Shown piece by piece: positions 1 to 6,408 of a stretch of 10,651 bases of DNA (position 1 is the first letter of the stretch; every line of letters begins with the position of its first letter). This stretch comes from JBCCQH01 sp039024435 (lineage in GTDB: Bacteria; Bacteroidota; Bacteroidia; J057; JADKCL01), in contig JBCCQH010000163.1 of assembly GCA_039024435.1 (NCBI GenBank), positions 1 to 10,651 of the forward strand, in the 5' to 3' direction. Made by a program: the position numbers and the translations under genes. The notes under the pieces are model-generated. The model saw nothing but the letters and a program-made list of their open reading frames with translations, had not been told where the DNA came from and did no database searches.

Positions 1-236
1 GGGTGTGGGGGGTGGGGCTGGGTCGGGGGGGCGGGCCCGGCGGCTTTTTGGGCTTGCAATTGGGCGGCCTCGGCTTCGGATTCCGGGTTTTCTTTTTCGC
101 TTTCTTTACCGGCCTCGCGGGCAAACGGATCCACGGGAGCAAAGCTCTGCTTCATATCGCGGGCGTCGAAATCGGCGGTTTCCCCGGTTCCGGGGGCTTG
201 GTGCTGTTGTGTTGATTGTTGGGGATCTTTCATCAT
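1..236 (-). CDS. Partial N-terminus of an unrecognised Pro/Gln/Glu-rich protein, cut by the left edge
   Basis: Reading leftward from ATG at 236-234 there are 78 sense codons and no stop before the edge. The product begins MMKDPQQSTQQ; a second ATG follows directly at 233. No signal peptide or membrane segment is seen. Residues 1-45 are polar and hold a short 'SFAPVDPFAR' segment. Residues 43-60 are charged and Glu-rich, and residues 61-78 are Ala/Gln/Pro-rich, ending in a PP-Q-P-H-PP stretch. This looks like a disordered lead-in to a domain outside the window. Bacteroidota proteins carrying an eCIS-core (DUF4157) domain can have similar N-termini, but nothing diagnostic is present and I assign no function. 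A TAnnTTTG-like box lies on the minus strand at 268-261 (TAATATTG). The gene is divergent from the adhesin-like gene at 758. Confidence 0.5.
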   Translation of the reverse strand, partial: MMKDPQQSTQQHQAPGTGETADFDARDMKQSFAPVDPFAREAGKESEKENPESEAEAAQLQAQKAAGPAPPTQPHPPH

Positions 237-757
237 AATGTTGCGATTGGCTTTCGGAGACAATATTAGCCGGTGCCCAACACTTCCCCCAGGTCACTTT
301 TCTGGTAAAATTCGCTCCTCTCGGACCTACCGGCCTCCCCCCAAACCGTCCCGGCCAACACTTTGGCGGGTTTTCGGCGCTGCGCACTGGTCGTTCAGCG
401 CCGCGAATTACGATATCCGTCCCAAAACGTTCTCCCAAGTGTCGCAAAGCCGATTTTTGCCCCAAGATGGGCGAGAAAAGGCCCAATAACCGTTCGGAAT
501 AATTTTTTCCTCTAACCGTCCATCCGGAGTGAAGCCCGGGCGCTCTCCGGCCGATTTTTCTGCGCGCCTGGCTCCCCGGCCCCGAAATATTGGCGGTAAA
601 TCCTACTTTCCTCGCCCCGCTTCCCGATCCAATTTGCAACCATCAATCTGGCAATCGGCGACCCGCTGACCTGGTTTCACACAATCGCCGTGCATCGCAC
701 TGCGCCGTCCGCCCGCCGATCCAGACGACCCACTACGAAACAACAATTGCTCGCATT
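237..757. other. Intergenic region between divergent genes, no supported gene
   Basis: These 521 bp separate the leftward partial gene from the rightward adhesin-like gene and should hold both promoters. On the minus strand TAATATTG (268-261) resembles the Bacteroidota -7 box, but I see no good TTG about 20 bases upstream of it. Two GC-rich hairpins can be drawn: CGGCGCTG (375-382) with CAGCGCCG (396-403), and CCGGAG (524-529) with CTCCGG (545-550). The second is followed by a short T run (555-559), but no rightward gene lies upstream for it to terminate. Open frames here on both strands have no recognisable protein features. No convincing rightward promoter was found before 758. Confidence 0.45.
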
Positions 758-2152
758 ATGAAGCGCAGTCTCTTAATGATCTTCGTGTCCATCTTGGTTC
801 TCCTCGTCCTCTTCCTGGGAATGGTTCAAAAAGCCTATACCCAAACGGGCGGGCACTTCCCGGTGGAATTTGAGACGGTGGTCCGGGATTGCCGCGGACG
901 CATGGTGCGCAATGAACCGGCTTATATCCGCTTTACCATTCGCTCCTTTCGGGTGCCGGTCTACCAGGAAGAACAGAAAGTGATTCCCGACCGGGAAGGC
1001 AGATGCCGTACCCTAATCGGGCAGATCTACCCCCGCAAATACCGTGCGCTCAATTGGAGCCGAGGTGATTACAGTCTCCTGGCCGAATACATCGATGCCC
1101 GCGGAAGCTGCCTGATTGCCGAAATCGGCATACCCGAACCACCCCGACCTCCCTCCGCGGAGGCCCCCTTGCCCCCTCCGATCTCCGATACCCAAAAATC
1201 CCCGGCGGCTGGCGCCGAAGCCTCAATCTGCAATAATCTCACCGCGCAAAGGCCGCCGGGATCGGAGATCACCTTTTCCACCGGGGACCGGAGCCTCGCC
1301 TTCGGCCTGAATTCAGAAGCCAGCGGCGACCTTTCGGTGGCCGGCGGATTCAACTCCCGGGCCGAGGGCTTCTCCGGAGCCGCCATCGGGTTTCGCGCCC
1401 GGTCCAGCACCCCGTACGCCCTGGCCATGGGGGACAGCACCGAAGCCCGGGGCTTTGCCGCTACCGCCCTCGGTTACCGCACCCTCGCCAGCGCCCCGGG
1501 AGCATTTGCCCAAGGCGCAAAATCGGTCGCGGAAGGCGCCTATTCGACCGCCATCGGGGAAGGCGTGGTCGCCACCGCCAAATCGGAAGTGGTGTTCGGC
1601 CGGTTCAATGCCATCCGCGACACCGCCCACCCCTACGCACACTACCCCGCCGACCGCATTTTTTCCATCGGGAATGGCGCATCGGACCGGGAGCGCCGCG
1701 ATGCCTTCGTCGTGCTGAAAAACGGCACCGTAGGCATTGGCACGCCCCTGCCCACCGCCCAGTTCCAGGTCGGGCAAGCTTACGACGGAACCTGGATCAA
1801 TGCCAATGCCTTTGCCGCCCCCGGCACGCCAAATGACCAATCTTTCCTTCGGCCGGTCCAAACGCCCCTCGCCGCCATCGCGCAGATGTCCGGTTACTAT
1901 TACCGGGACAACAATGCAACGTGGCGGCTGGGGCTGGCCCCGGGGGAAGTCCGCCAGGCGGCGCCAGAGCTGCTCTACGGTTCCCGCACCGACCCCCAAA
2001 TCGACTACGGACGCCTGACCGTTCTCCTTCTGGAAGCGGTCCAGGCCCAACAAATACAAATCGAAGCCCTCCAAGCTCAACTCCGCCGCCCCGCCGAAGC
2101 CGAGGGTCAGCACCGGGCCTCGATCAAGAAGCATTCAGATACCGATGATTGA
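758..2152 (+). CDS. Tail-fibre/adhesin-like surface protein: N-terminal collar domain, YadA-type head repeats, degenerate S74 domain
   Basis: 464 aa. ATG 758 is chosen because it opens a signal peptide or signal anchor (MKRSLL, hydrophobic 5-22, possible cleavage near residue 28); the frame extends back to a TTG at 590, but that extension has no export signal at its end. Residues 33-127 resemble the N-terminal domain of many Bacteroidota fibre proteins ('VVRDCRGRMV', 'LNWSRGDYSLLAEYID'). A proline-rich linker covers 126-142. Residues 176-287 form eight 14-residue repeats of YadA head type, followed by the usual 'FSIGNG..', 'LKNGTVGIG' junction (302-328). Residues 359-442 align with a peptidase S74 chaperone domain: a YYY segment at 380-382, then 'QAAPELL', 'IDYGRLTVLLLEAVQAQQ' and a short coiled coil. 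The SDxRLK motif that supplies the Ser-Lys dyad in S74 is replaced by 'NDQSFLR', so self-cleavage is unlikely. There is no T9SS sorting domain. Probably an exported, trimeric, cell-surface fibre; ligand unknown. Confidence 0.75.
   Translation: MKRSLLMIFVSILVLLVLFLGMVQKAYTQTGGHFPVEFETVVRDCRGRMVRNEPAYIRFTIRSFRVPVYQEEQKVIPDREGRCRTLIGQIYPRKYRALNWSRGDYSLLAEYIDARGSCLIAEIGIPEPPRPPSAEAPLPPPISDTQKSPAAGAEASICNNLTAQRPPGSEITFSTGDRSLAFGLNSEASGDLSVAGGFNSRAEGFSGAAIGFRARSSTPYALAMGDSTEARGFAATALGYRTLASAPGAFAQGAKSVAEGAYSTAIGEGVVATAKSEVVFGRFNAIRDTAHPYAHYPADRIFSIGNGASDRERRDAFVVLKNGTVGIGTPLPTAQFQVGQAYDGTWINANAFAAPGTPNDQSFLRPVQTPLAAIAQMSGYYYRDNNATWRLGLAPGEVRQAAPELLYGSRTDPQIDYGRLTVLLLEAVQAQQIQIEALQAQLRRPAEAEGQHRASIKKHSDTDD
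1283..1618 (+). repeat. Eight tandem 42-bp units coding 14-residue YadA-type head repeats
   Basis: Codons 176-287 of the adhesin-like gene divide without gaps into eight 14-residue units. Examples are GDRSLAFGLNSEAS, GDLSVAGGFNSRAE, GFAATALGYRTLAS and GAYSTAIGEGVVAT. The shared pattern is a small residue at position 1, S/A-x-A-x-G over positions 4-8 and a small residue at 13-14. This is the period of the left-handed parallel beta-roll of trimeric autotransporter heads. The DNA units have diverged much more than the protein pattern, so this is an old, selected array and not a recent slippage product. Confidence 0.75.
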
Positions 2153-2508
2153 TTTCCGTCCAATGATTTTTTCATGACAACTGACCGCAAACGGCCGCAC
2201 AGTTTTTAGCACCCAATTACAGCAAGCGCGGACACGCATGTACCCATTCGCGGAGCCATCCGCTACTTCTCCGTGTCCATGTGCAGTAACCATTGGCACC
2301 TCGAATGGTATAGACGAATGAAGCAAAACTACTTTATTGATGTTTATCCCATTCCCGAAACCACCTGATGTACCCAGGTGGTTTTCGTTTTTTATACCCC
2401 CCGGAGTGTAACCTTCCTCTCCCCCCGCATTATGACTTGCGAAAACCGGAACGATTGGGCCCTGGTTCCGGCAGGCGCAGTCTCAAACCATCAATGCAAC
2501 AACAAGCA
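2153..2508 (+). other. Intergenic region with structured 3' tail, terminator and gldN leader
   Basis: The 356 bp divide into two parts. From 2153 to the terminator at 2358 there are about 205 bases without a convincing gene. They contain a nested fold: GGACACG (2230-2236) with CGTGTCC (2272-2278), enclosing GCGGA (2250-2254) with TCCGC (2259-2263). This could be a long 3' UTR of the adhesin-like gene or a separate small RNA ending at the terminator. From 2394 to 2508 lies the gldN leader, with CCGGAAC (2446-2452) able to pair with GTTCCGG (2465-2471). No clear TAnnTTTG promoter box was found for gldN. Confidence 0.45.
2358..2393 (+). terminator. Rho-independent terminator between the adhesin-like gene and gldN
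   Basis: AAACCACCTG (2358-2367) pairs perfectly with CAGGTGGTTT (2375-2384) around a 7-base loop, and the 3' side runs into a T-rich tract up to 2393. It lies 205 bases after the adhesin stop and 116 bases before the gldN start. This makes the two genes separate transcripts and argues against any gldN start upstream of it. Confidence 0.85.
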
Positions 2509-3357
2509 ATGAACACTCTGAAATTATACCTGATGCTTGCCCTGTCCTTGCTGCTCGGCGGCAGTGCCGGGGCCCAGATCCCCGGGACCAATATTCCCCC
2601 GCGAGAGGACGACCACTTCCAGCGCTGGCTGGTGGTCAACCGGATCGACCTGGACGAAAAGATCAACCAGCCGATTGTGGCTACCCAGGAGCCCGGCCTC
2701 TACGAAAGCTCGAAGTACGGCGAGACCAATGGCGTAGTCACCGCGCTGATCAACGGTCTCAAGTCCGGCAAGTACCTGGCCTACGATCCGGACAGTCTGA
2801 ACAAGACTTTGACCTACGAAGACGTCGTCGCGATGGCGCAACGCATGAATGGCTCCGAGGAAATAGAAGATCCCGAAACGGACCTTTGGACGGAAGATCC
2901 CTGGGGCGAGGAGATGGAGGAAGAAAACGAATCGGGGCTGGTCGATCCGTTCTTCAACGAAGAAGATTCGGATCCAGAAAGTCCCTACGGATTTGAGGTG
3001 GCTCCCTTTGAATCGGTGCTTGAATTTATCGAAAACCGAATTGTCGACAAAAATCGCTCCTCCGTAGTAAACGACATCAAGTACATCCGCCTCGTGTGGG
3101 TCGATCCCGGTGAGACGCTCCCAGACAAAAATTTCATCTGTCTGAAGTTTGCCGACGTGCTGGAAACTTTGGAAGATACCCAATGGAAAAATAAGTACAA
3201 CGACGCCGAATGCCGCAACATGCGGGAGGTATTTGAGCTGCGCATGTTCCACGGCTTCCTGACCAATGTCTCTGGACGGGGGGTGCGTACGCTGCCCGAG
3301 TCTGATTTCCGGCAAAATCAACTGCTTGCCTTTGAGCACCACCTCTGGAGCTTCTGA
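2509..3357 (+). CDS. gldN: GldN/PorN-family type IX secretion (gliding motility) protein
   Basis: 282 aa. In known systems GldN/PorN is a periplasmic or outer-membrane-associated part of the T9SS core, forming a ring complex with the lipoprotein GldK and working with the GldLM motor. The ATG at 2509 opens a good signal peptide (MNTLKLYLMLALSLLLGGSA, likely cut after Ala22); an earlier ATG at 2494 adds only five residues. Family features seen: 'VVNRIDLDEKINQPI' (42-56); a segment ending 'LTYEDVVAM' (101-109); 'IKYIRLVWVDP' (190-200); 'KYNDAECRNMREVFELRMF' (229-247); and the C-terminal 'ESDFRQNQLLAFEHHLWSF' (264-282), whose FEHxxW ending matches the GldN family as I know it. Residues 117-168 are an unusual acidic insert with 22 Asp/Glu and no Lys/Arg. 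No gldK, gldL or gldM is present here, so this may be a relocated core gene or a divergent paralogue. It is bounded by terminators on both sides. Confidence 0.85.
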   Translation: MNTLKLYLMLALSLLLGGSAGAQIPGTNIPPREDDHFQRWLVVNRIDLDEKINQPIVATQEPGLYESSKYGETNGVVTALINGLKSGKYLAYDPDSLNKTLTYEDVVAMAQRMNGSEEIEDPETDLWTEDPWGEEMEEENESGLVDPFFNEEDSDPESPYGFEVAPFESVLEFIENRIVDKNRSSVVNDIKYIRLVWVDPGETLPDKNFICLKFADVLETLEDTQWKNKYNDAECRNMREVFELRMFHGFLTNVSGRGVRTLPESDFRQNQLLAFEHHLWSF

Positions 3358-3416
3358 GCTACCGGACCGGATAAAGCAATTCACACCGCATTTCATACAG
3401 CATTTTTTGAGGAGGG

Positions 3417-3451
3417 AAAGCCGGCCGGCAGGTCGGCTTTCATTTTTTCTT
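3417..3451 (+). terminator. Rho-independent terminator after gldN
   Basis: The ten-base arm AAAGCCGGCC (3417-3426) pairs with GGTCGGCTTT (3431-3440), with one G-U pair and a four-base GGCA loop, followed by six T residues within 3441-3451. It lies 60 bases past the gldN stop. The remaining sequence up to 3638 is AT-rich and holds the next gene's promoter and leader. Confidence 0.85.
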
Positions 3452-3529
3452 GCCCCTGGTTTTCGCCGTTTTAATCCGGCAATATTTCCCGACTTTCACC
3501 GGCAACCAATAACAAAATGACGCCTAAAA

Positions 3530-3560
3530 TTGATTTTGTTTAGAATTTACGGTACATTAT
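3530..3560 (+). promoter_or_regulatory. Candidate promoter for the S74/T9SS surface protein
   Basis: TTG at 3530-3532 is followed, 20 bases later, by TACATTAT at 3553-3560. This resembles the Bacteroidota -33/-7 pattern, though the last two bases of the -7 box differ from TAnnTTTG. It lies in an AT-rich stretch between the gldN terminator and the gene start at 3639, and would give a leader of about 70 bases. Confidence 0.35.
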
Positions 3561-3638
3561 TTCAACAATAAGTCGACTTATACATCCTCTACATTTTCCA
3601 CCAAAAGCAACAATCGCTTAACCAACAGTTATTGTCTT

Positions 3639-5102
3639 ATGAAAAGATTTGTTACCGCAATTTTTGCGCTGCTGTTTGCAGTCGCATTCCAACCCTCTAA
3701 TGCTCAAGATGCTGGCGCTCCCGATGGCCAGATCCAATTCAACACCAACCTCAACGGACGTACCCTCGGCCACTTGCAAAATGGCAATTTTGGGGACGTG
3801 ATGAACCCCGTTGCCAACTGGACCGCAATCGGGCAATCTCCGTTTCCGCCGATCGGCGCACCGTATGGCATTCGTCTGCAGAGAAGTGGCCAACTTGCCG
3901 TGTTCAATCTTCTCAGCAACCCCCTGGTCGCCCCGTCACCGGAGGAACTGATCATCGGGTTTGGGGAAGATCCGACCAGCAATCTCCGAATTCGCTACAT
4001 CTCTGACCAAATGGCGAATACATTTGATGATTTGATCGTGGCTTCCGCCAATGGCTCGGTGGGCATCGGCAAGGATCCAGACGCAAATTTTGCCTTGGAC
4101 GTGCAAGGGGGCAATGCCTTCTTTGGGGCGGGGGTCCGGGCGGACTACAATGGATTTGGATTCCCGATTTTGGGTGAAGATGGCCTGGTCTCGGTTTATG
4201 GTGTCAATGAAGGCGTTGGAGGGCTGGTGCCGTACGGGGTATTCGGTCGGGCCACGGCCCAAGACAGTTCGGGGTCAAGCTTTGGCGCTTTCGGATCGGC
4301 CACGGGCGCAACGGTTGTGGCCTACGGCGTCTACGGACAAGCGAATCAGGATCCGGGCGACTGGGCAGGTTATTTTGTCGGTCGGACCTTTTGCACCGCC
4401 GGTATGTGGACGGCCTCGGATCGCCGTCTCAAGACGGAAATTCGCCCGGAAAAAAGCGCCCTGGATCGCATCATGAGCTTGAAGTCCTACACCTACAAAT
4501 ACGACCGGGCCGCCAATCCGGAGCTCGGCCTGGCCCGCGGCCTCCAGCACGGATTCCTCGCCCAGGAACTCGAAACCGTATTCCCGGAAATGGTCACGGA
4601 GGTCAACCACACCATCGTCGACCAGGATGACCCCAGCCAGATCGAAAGGGTCAAGTACAAAGGGGTCAGCTACGACCAAATGGTTCCGGTGCTGACCGCC
4701 GCAATGCAGGAGCAGCAGGCGGTGATCGAAGAGCAAAGCGCTACCATTGTCGAGCAGACGGCCCAACTGGACGCTTTGCTGGCCCGGATCGAAGCCCTGG
4801 AAAAGGCCGCTTCCGGCGCAAGCAAGTTTGACCAACTGCAAGGCAGCATTCGATCCGAACTGTTCCAGAACGCTCCGAATCCTTTCAATGAGCGCACGGT
4901 GATCGGCTACCGCCTTCCCGCAGGCAAGACCGCCACGATCTACGTCTTTGACATGAATGGCCGCCAGATCCGCGAATTCGACAATCTCCGGGGAGAAGAA
5001 CTCGTCATCGAAGGCAGCCAACTCGAAGCGGGCATGTACTTCTACAACCTCGTGGTTGACGGCCAGGAAATCGACATGAAGCGGATGGTGTTGACGAAAT
5101 GA
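3639..5102 (+). CDS. T9SS-exported fibre-like protein with intact peptidase S74 self-cleaving chaperone domain
   Basis: 487 aa, starting at ATG 3639. A signal peptide covers residues 1-22 (cleavage SNA|Q). Residues 25-135 are an uncharacterised beta-rich region. 'NGSVGIG' and 'FALDVQGG' (138-158) are the usual fibre-protein junction. Residues 186-250 carry degenerate YGV(F/Y)G units and end 'DWAGYFVG', which normally precedes S74 domains. The S74 domain spans about 258-365: 'SDRRLKTEI' with Ser260 and Lys265 in the spacing of the known self-cleaving dyad, then 'HGFLAQELETVFPEMV' and 'YDQMVPVLTAAMQEQQ'. A coiled coil (about 352-392) follows. Residues 406-487 are a T9SS type A sorting domain ('NAPNPFNERT', 'IYVFDMNGRQI', 'LEAGMYFYNLV', 'KRMVLTK'). 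S74 domains help beta-helical fibres trimerise and then cut themselves off just before the Ser. Here cleavage before Ser260 would also separate the passenger from the sorting domain. Ligand unknown. Confidence 0.85.
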   Translation: MKRFVTAIFALLFAVAFQPSNAQDAGAPDGQIQFNTNLNGRTLGHLQNGNFGDVMNPVANWTAIGQSPFPPIGAPYGIRLQRSGQLAVFNLLSNPLVAPSPEELIIGFGEDPTSNLRIRYISDQMANTFDDLIVASANGSVGIGKDPDANFALDVQGGNAFFGAGVRADYNGFGFPILGEDGLVSVYGVNEGVGGLVPYGVFGRATAQDSSGSSFGAFGSATGATVVAYGVYGQANQDPGDWAGYFVGRTFCTAGMWTASDRRLKTEIRPEKSALDRIMSLKSYTYKYDRAANPELGLARGLQHGFLAQELETVFPEMVTEVNHTIVDQDDPSQIERVKYKGVSYDQMVPVLTAAMQEQQAVIEEQSATIVEQTAQLDALLARIEALEKAASGASKFDQLQGSIRSELFQNAPNPFNERTVIGYRLPAGKTATIYVFDMNGRQIREFDNLRGEELVIEGSQLEAGMYFYNLVVDGQEIDMKRMVLTK

Positions 5103-5103
5103 G

Positions 5104-5324
5104 TTTCTGATTTCTGATTTCAAATGAGTTGCGGTGGGTTGTAGATTACAATCCGCCGCAATTCATTGGAAATTTTCAAGGGAAAATCCTCGCGGGCCGC
5201 ACGGCGTGCCGTGCGGCTACGATCCCCCGGGTTGTAGCGGCGTTTTCGGTTGCTTGTGCATCGCTGTTTGCGCGTCTGGGACGCGCGCATTGGAAGTCGG
5301 AAATCAAACAATCAAAAATCAATA
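5104..5324. repeat. Composite intergenic repeat with central GC palindrome, possible MITE/REP-like element
   Basis: The region between the surface-protein stop and tsaD is built from repeats. It starts with two copies of TTTCTGA plus TTTC (5104-5121). It holds a perfect palindrome with arms GCCGCACGGC (5196-5205) and GCCGTGCGGC (5208-5217), and a short hairpin GCGCGTC (5270-5276) with GACGCGC (5280-5286). It ends with ATCAAA-type units (5303-5323), roughly the inverted counterpart of the left-end units. GGGTTGTAG occurs twice (5136-5144, 5229-5237). There is no T tract, so the palindrome is not a standard intrinsic terminator. Open frames in both directions have no gene-like features. A dispersed repeat is inferred. 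Confidence 0.5.
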
Positions 5325-5336
5325 ACCCGGATTCTG

Positions 5337-5344
5337 TAAATTTG
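5337..5344 (+). promoter_or_regulatory. TAnnTTTG -7 box immediately before tsaD
   Basis: TAAATTTG matches the Bacteroidota -7 consensus exactly and ends four bases before the GTG start of tsaD. No TTG is found about 20 bases upstream, so only half of the promoter is recognisable. If used, transcription would begin at or within a few bases of the GTG, giving an almost leaderless mRNA. Confidence 0.4.
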
Positions 5345-5348
5345 CGGG

Positions 5349-6353
5349 GTGATAAATATTTTGGCTATTGAATCGAGTTGCGATGAGACTTCGGCGGCGG
5401 TGCTGAGCGATGGAATTGTGCGGTCGAATGTCATCAGCAGCCAACTGGAGCACACCGAATACGGCGGGGTTGTGCCCGAATTGGCCTCGCGGCTCCACCA
5501 ACAACAGATCATCCGCGTGGTCGCTAAAGCGCTGCGCGAAGCCGAAATGGACAAGTCCGCGCTCTCAGCGGTGGCCTTTACCCGCGGTCCCGGCTTGCTC
5601 GGAGCGCTGCTGGTGGGGACGAGCTTCGCCAAAGCCTTTGCGCTGGGACTCGGCATCCCGCTGGTGGCGGTCAATCACATGCAGGCCCACGTCCTCGCCA
5701 ATTTTCTCTCCGATGCCCCCCCGGAATTCCCTTTCCTCTGCCTGACCGTTTCCGGTGGCCACACCCAATTGGTGCTGGTGCGCGGCTACCTGGACCTGGA
5801 AATCGTGGGCCAAAGCATCGATGACGCGGCGGGGGAAGCATTTGACAAGGCGGCCAAGCTCATGGGCCTCGGCTATCCCGGCGGTCCCCGAATCGATAAA
5901 CTGGCCCAGGCTGGCAATTCCAAGCGGTTCTCCTTTACCAAGCCCTCGATCCCTGGGCTGGACTTCAGCTTTTCTGGGCTGAAGACCTCGCTGCTGTACT
6001 TTTTGCGAGACGAAATGAAAAAAGACCCCGCGTTTTTGACGGAAAATCTGGCCGACATTTGCGCCAGCTACCAGCGCCGCATCGTCAGCTACCTGCTCGC
6101 ACGCTTCGAAAAAGCCGCCCTGGCTTATGGAGTGCAACATTTGGCCATCGCCGGGGGCGTCTCCGCCAATTCTGAATTGCGCCAATCTTTCCGGGAAATG
6201 TGCGACCGCCACCACTGGACCGCTCACATTCCGGCGTTTGAATACTGCACCGACAATGCGGCGATGATCGGCATTGCCGGCCACCACCGCTTTCTCGCCG
6301 GCGAATTTGCTGCGCAAGATGTAACGCCCTTTACCCGGGAACGATTTCTGTGA
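5349..6353 (+). CDS. tsaD: tRNA N6-adenosine threonylcarbamoyltransferase
   Basis: 334 aa, full family length. TsaD transfers the threonylcarbamoyl group from threonylcarbamoyl-AMP to A37 of ANN-decoding tRNAs in the cytoplasm, with TsaB and TsaE. The GTG at 5349 is chosen because an in-frame TAA lies at 5337-5339 and the typical N-terminus follows at once (MINILAIESSCDETSAAVL). Further family motifs: 'RGPGLLGALLVGTSFAKA' (79-96); the metal-binding pair His110 and His114 in 'NHMQAH'; 'VSGGHTQLVLV' (134-144); 'DDAAGEAFDKAAKLMGLGYP' (158-177); 'FSFSGLKTS' (206-214); 'IAGGVSANSELR' (267-278); and Asp302 in 'CTDNAAMIG', the third metal ligand. All key residues are present. It is 55 bp upstream of the DUF962 gene on the same strand, and the two may be co-transcribed. 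Confidence 0.97.
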   Translation: MINILAIESSCDETSAAVLSDGIVRSNVISSQLEHTEYGGVVPELASRLHQQQIIRVVAKALREAEMDKSALSAVAFTRGPGLLGALLVGTSFAKAFALGLGIPLVAVNHMQAHVLANFLSDAPPEFPFLCLTVSGGHTQLVLVRGYLDLEIVGQSIDDAAGEAFDKAAKLMGLGYPGGPRIDKLAQAGNSKRFSFTKPSIPGLDFSFSGLKTSLLYFLRDEMKKDPAFLTENLADICASYQRRIVSYLLARFEKAALAYGVQHLAIAGGVSANSELRQSFREMCDRHHWTAHIPAFEYCTDNAAMIGIAGHHRFLAGEFAAQDVTPFTRERFL

Positions 6354-6408
6354 AGGCTCCCAAATGCTGCGAATTTATTTGTAGATTGATGTACAAAGTT
6401 CAAAGCAC

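Noticed and set aside
106..639. Minus-strand 177-residue open frame at the left end
   Set aside because: It overlaps the better partial gene at 1-236 and has an Arg/Gly/Pro-rich, random-looking product.
590..757. Upstream TTG extension (56 residues) of the adhesin-like gene
   Set aside because: It would bury the signal peptide that starts at ATG 758 and has no recognisable content.
1313..2134. Long antisense open frame (273 residues) inside the adhesin-like gene
   Set aside because: It is a shadow of GC-rich codon use; the plus-strand product has clear domains.
2318..2368. A 16-codon open frame ending inside the terminator stem, as a possible leader peptide
   Set aside because: No run of regulatory codons and no alternative antiterminator stem was seen, and gldN is not a gene known to be attenuated this way.
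2368..2508. Upstream ATG extension of gldN
   Set aside because: The ATG lies in the loop of a strong terminator, and the extension would put 47 residues before a clear signal peptide.
2524..3396. Long antisense open frame (290 residues) over gldN
   Set aside because: It is explained by the gldN reading frame; the antisense product has no recognisable features.
5129..5371. Small open frames on both strands between the surface gene and tsaD
   Set aside because: They translate repeat and palindrome DNA, and one overlaps the tsaD start; no protein-like signal.
4275..6317. Antisense open frames of 282 and 250 residues over the S74/T9SS gene and tsaD
   Set aside because: Both lie opposite genes with strong family motifs and show none of their own.
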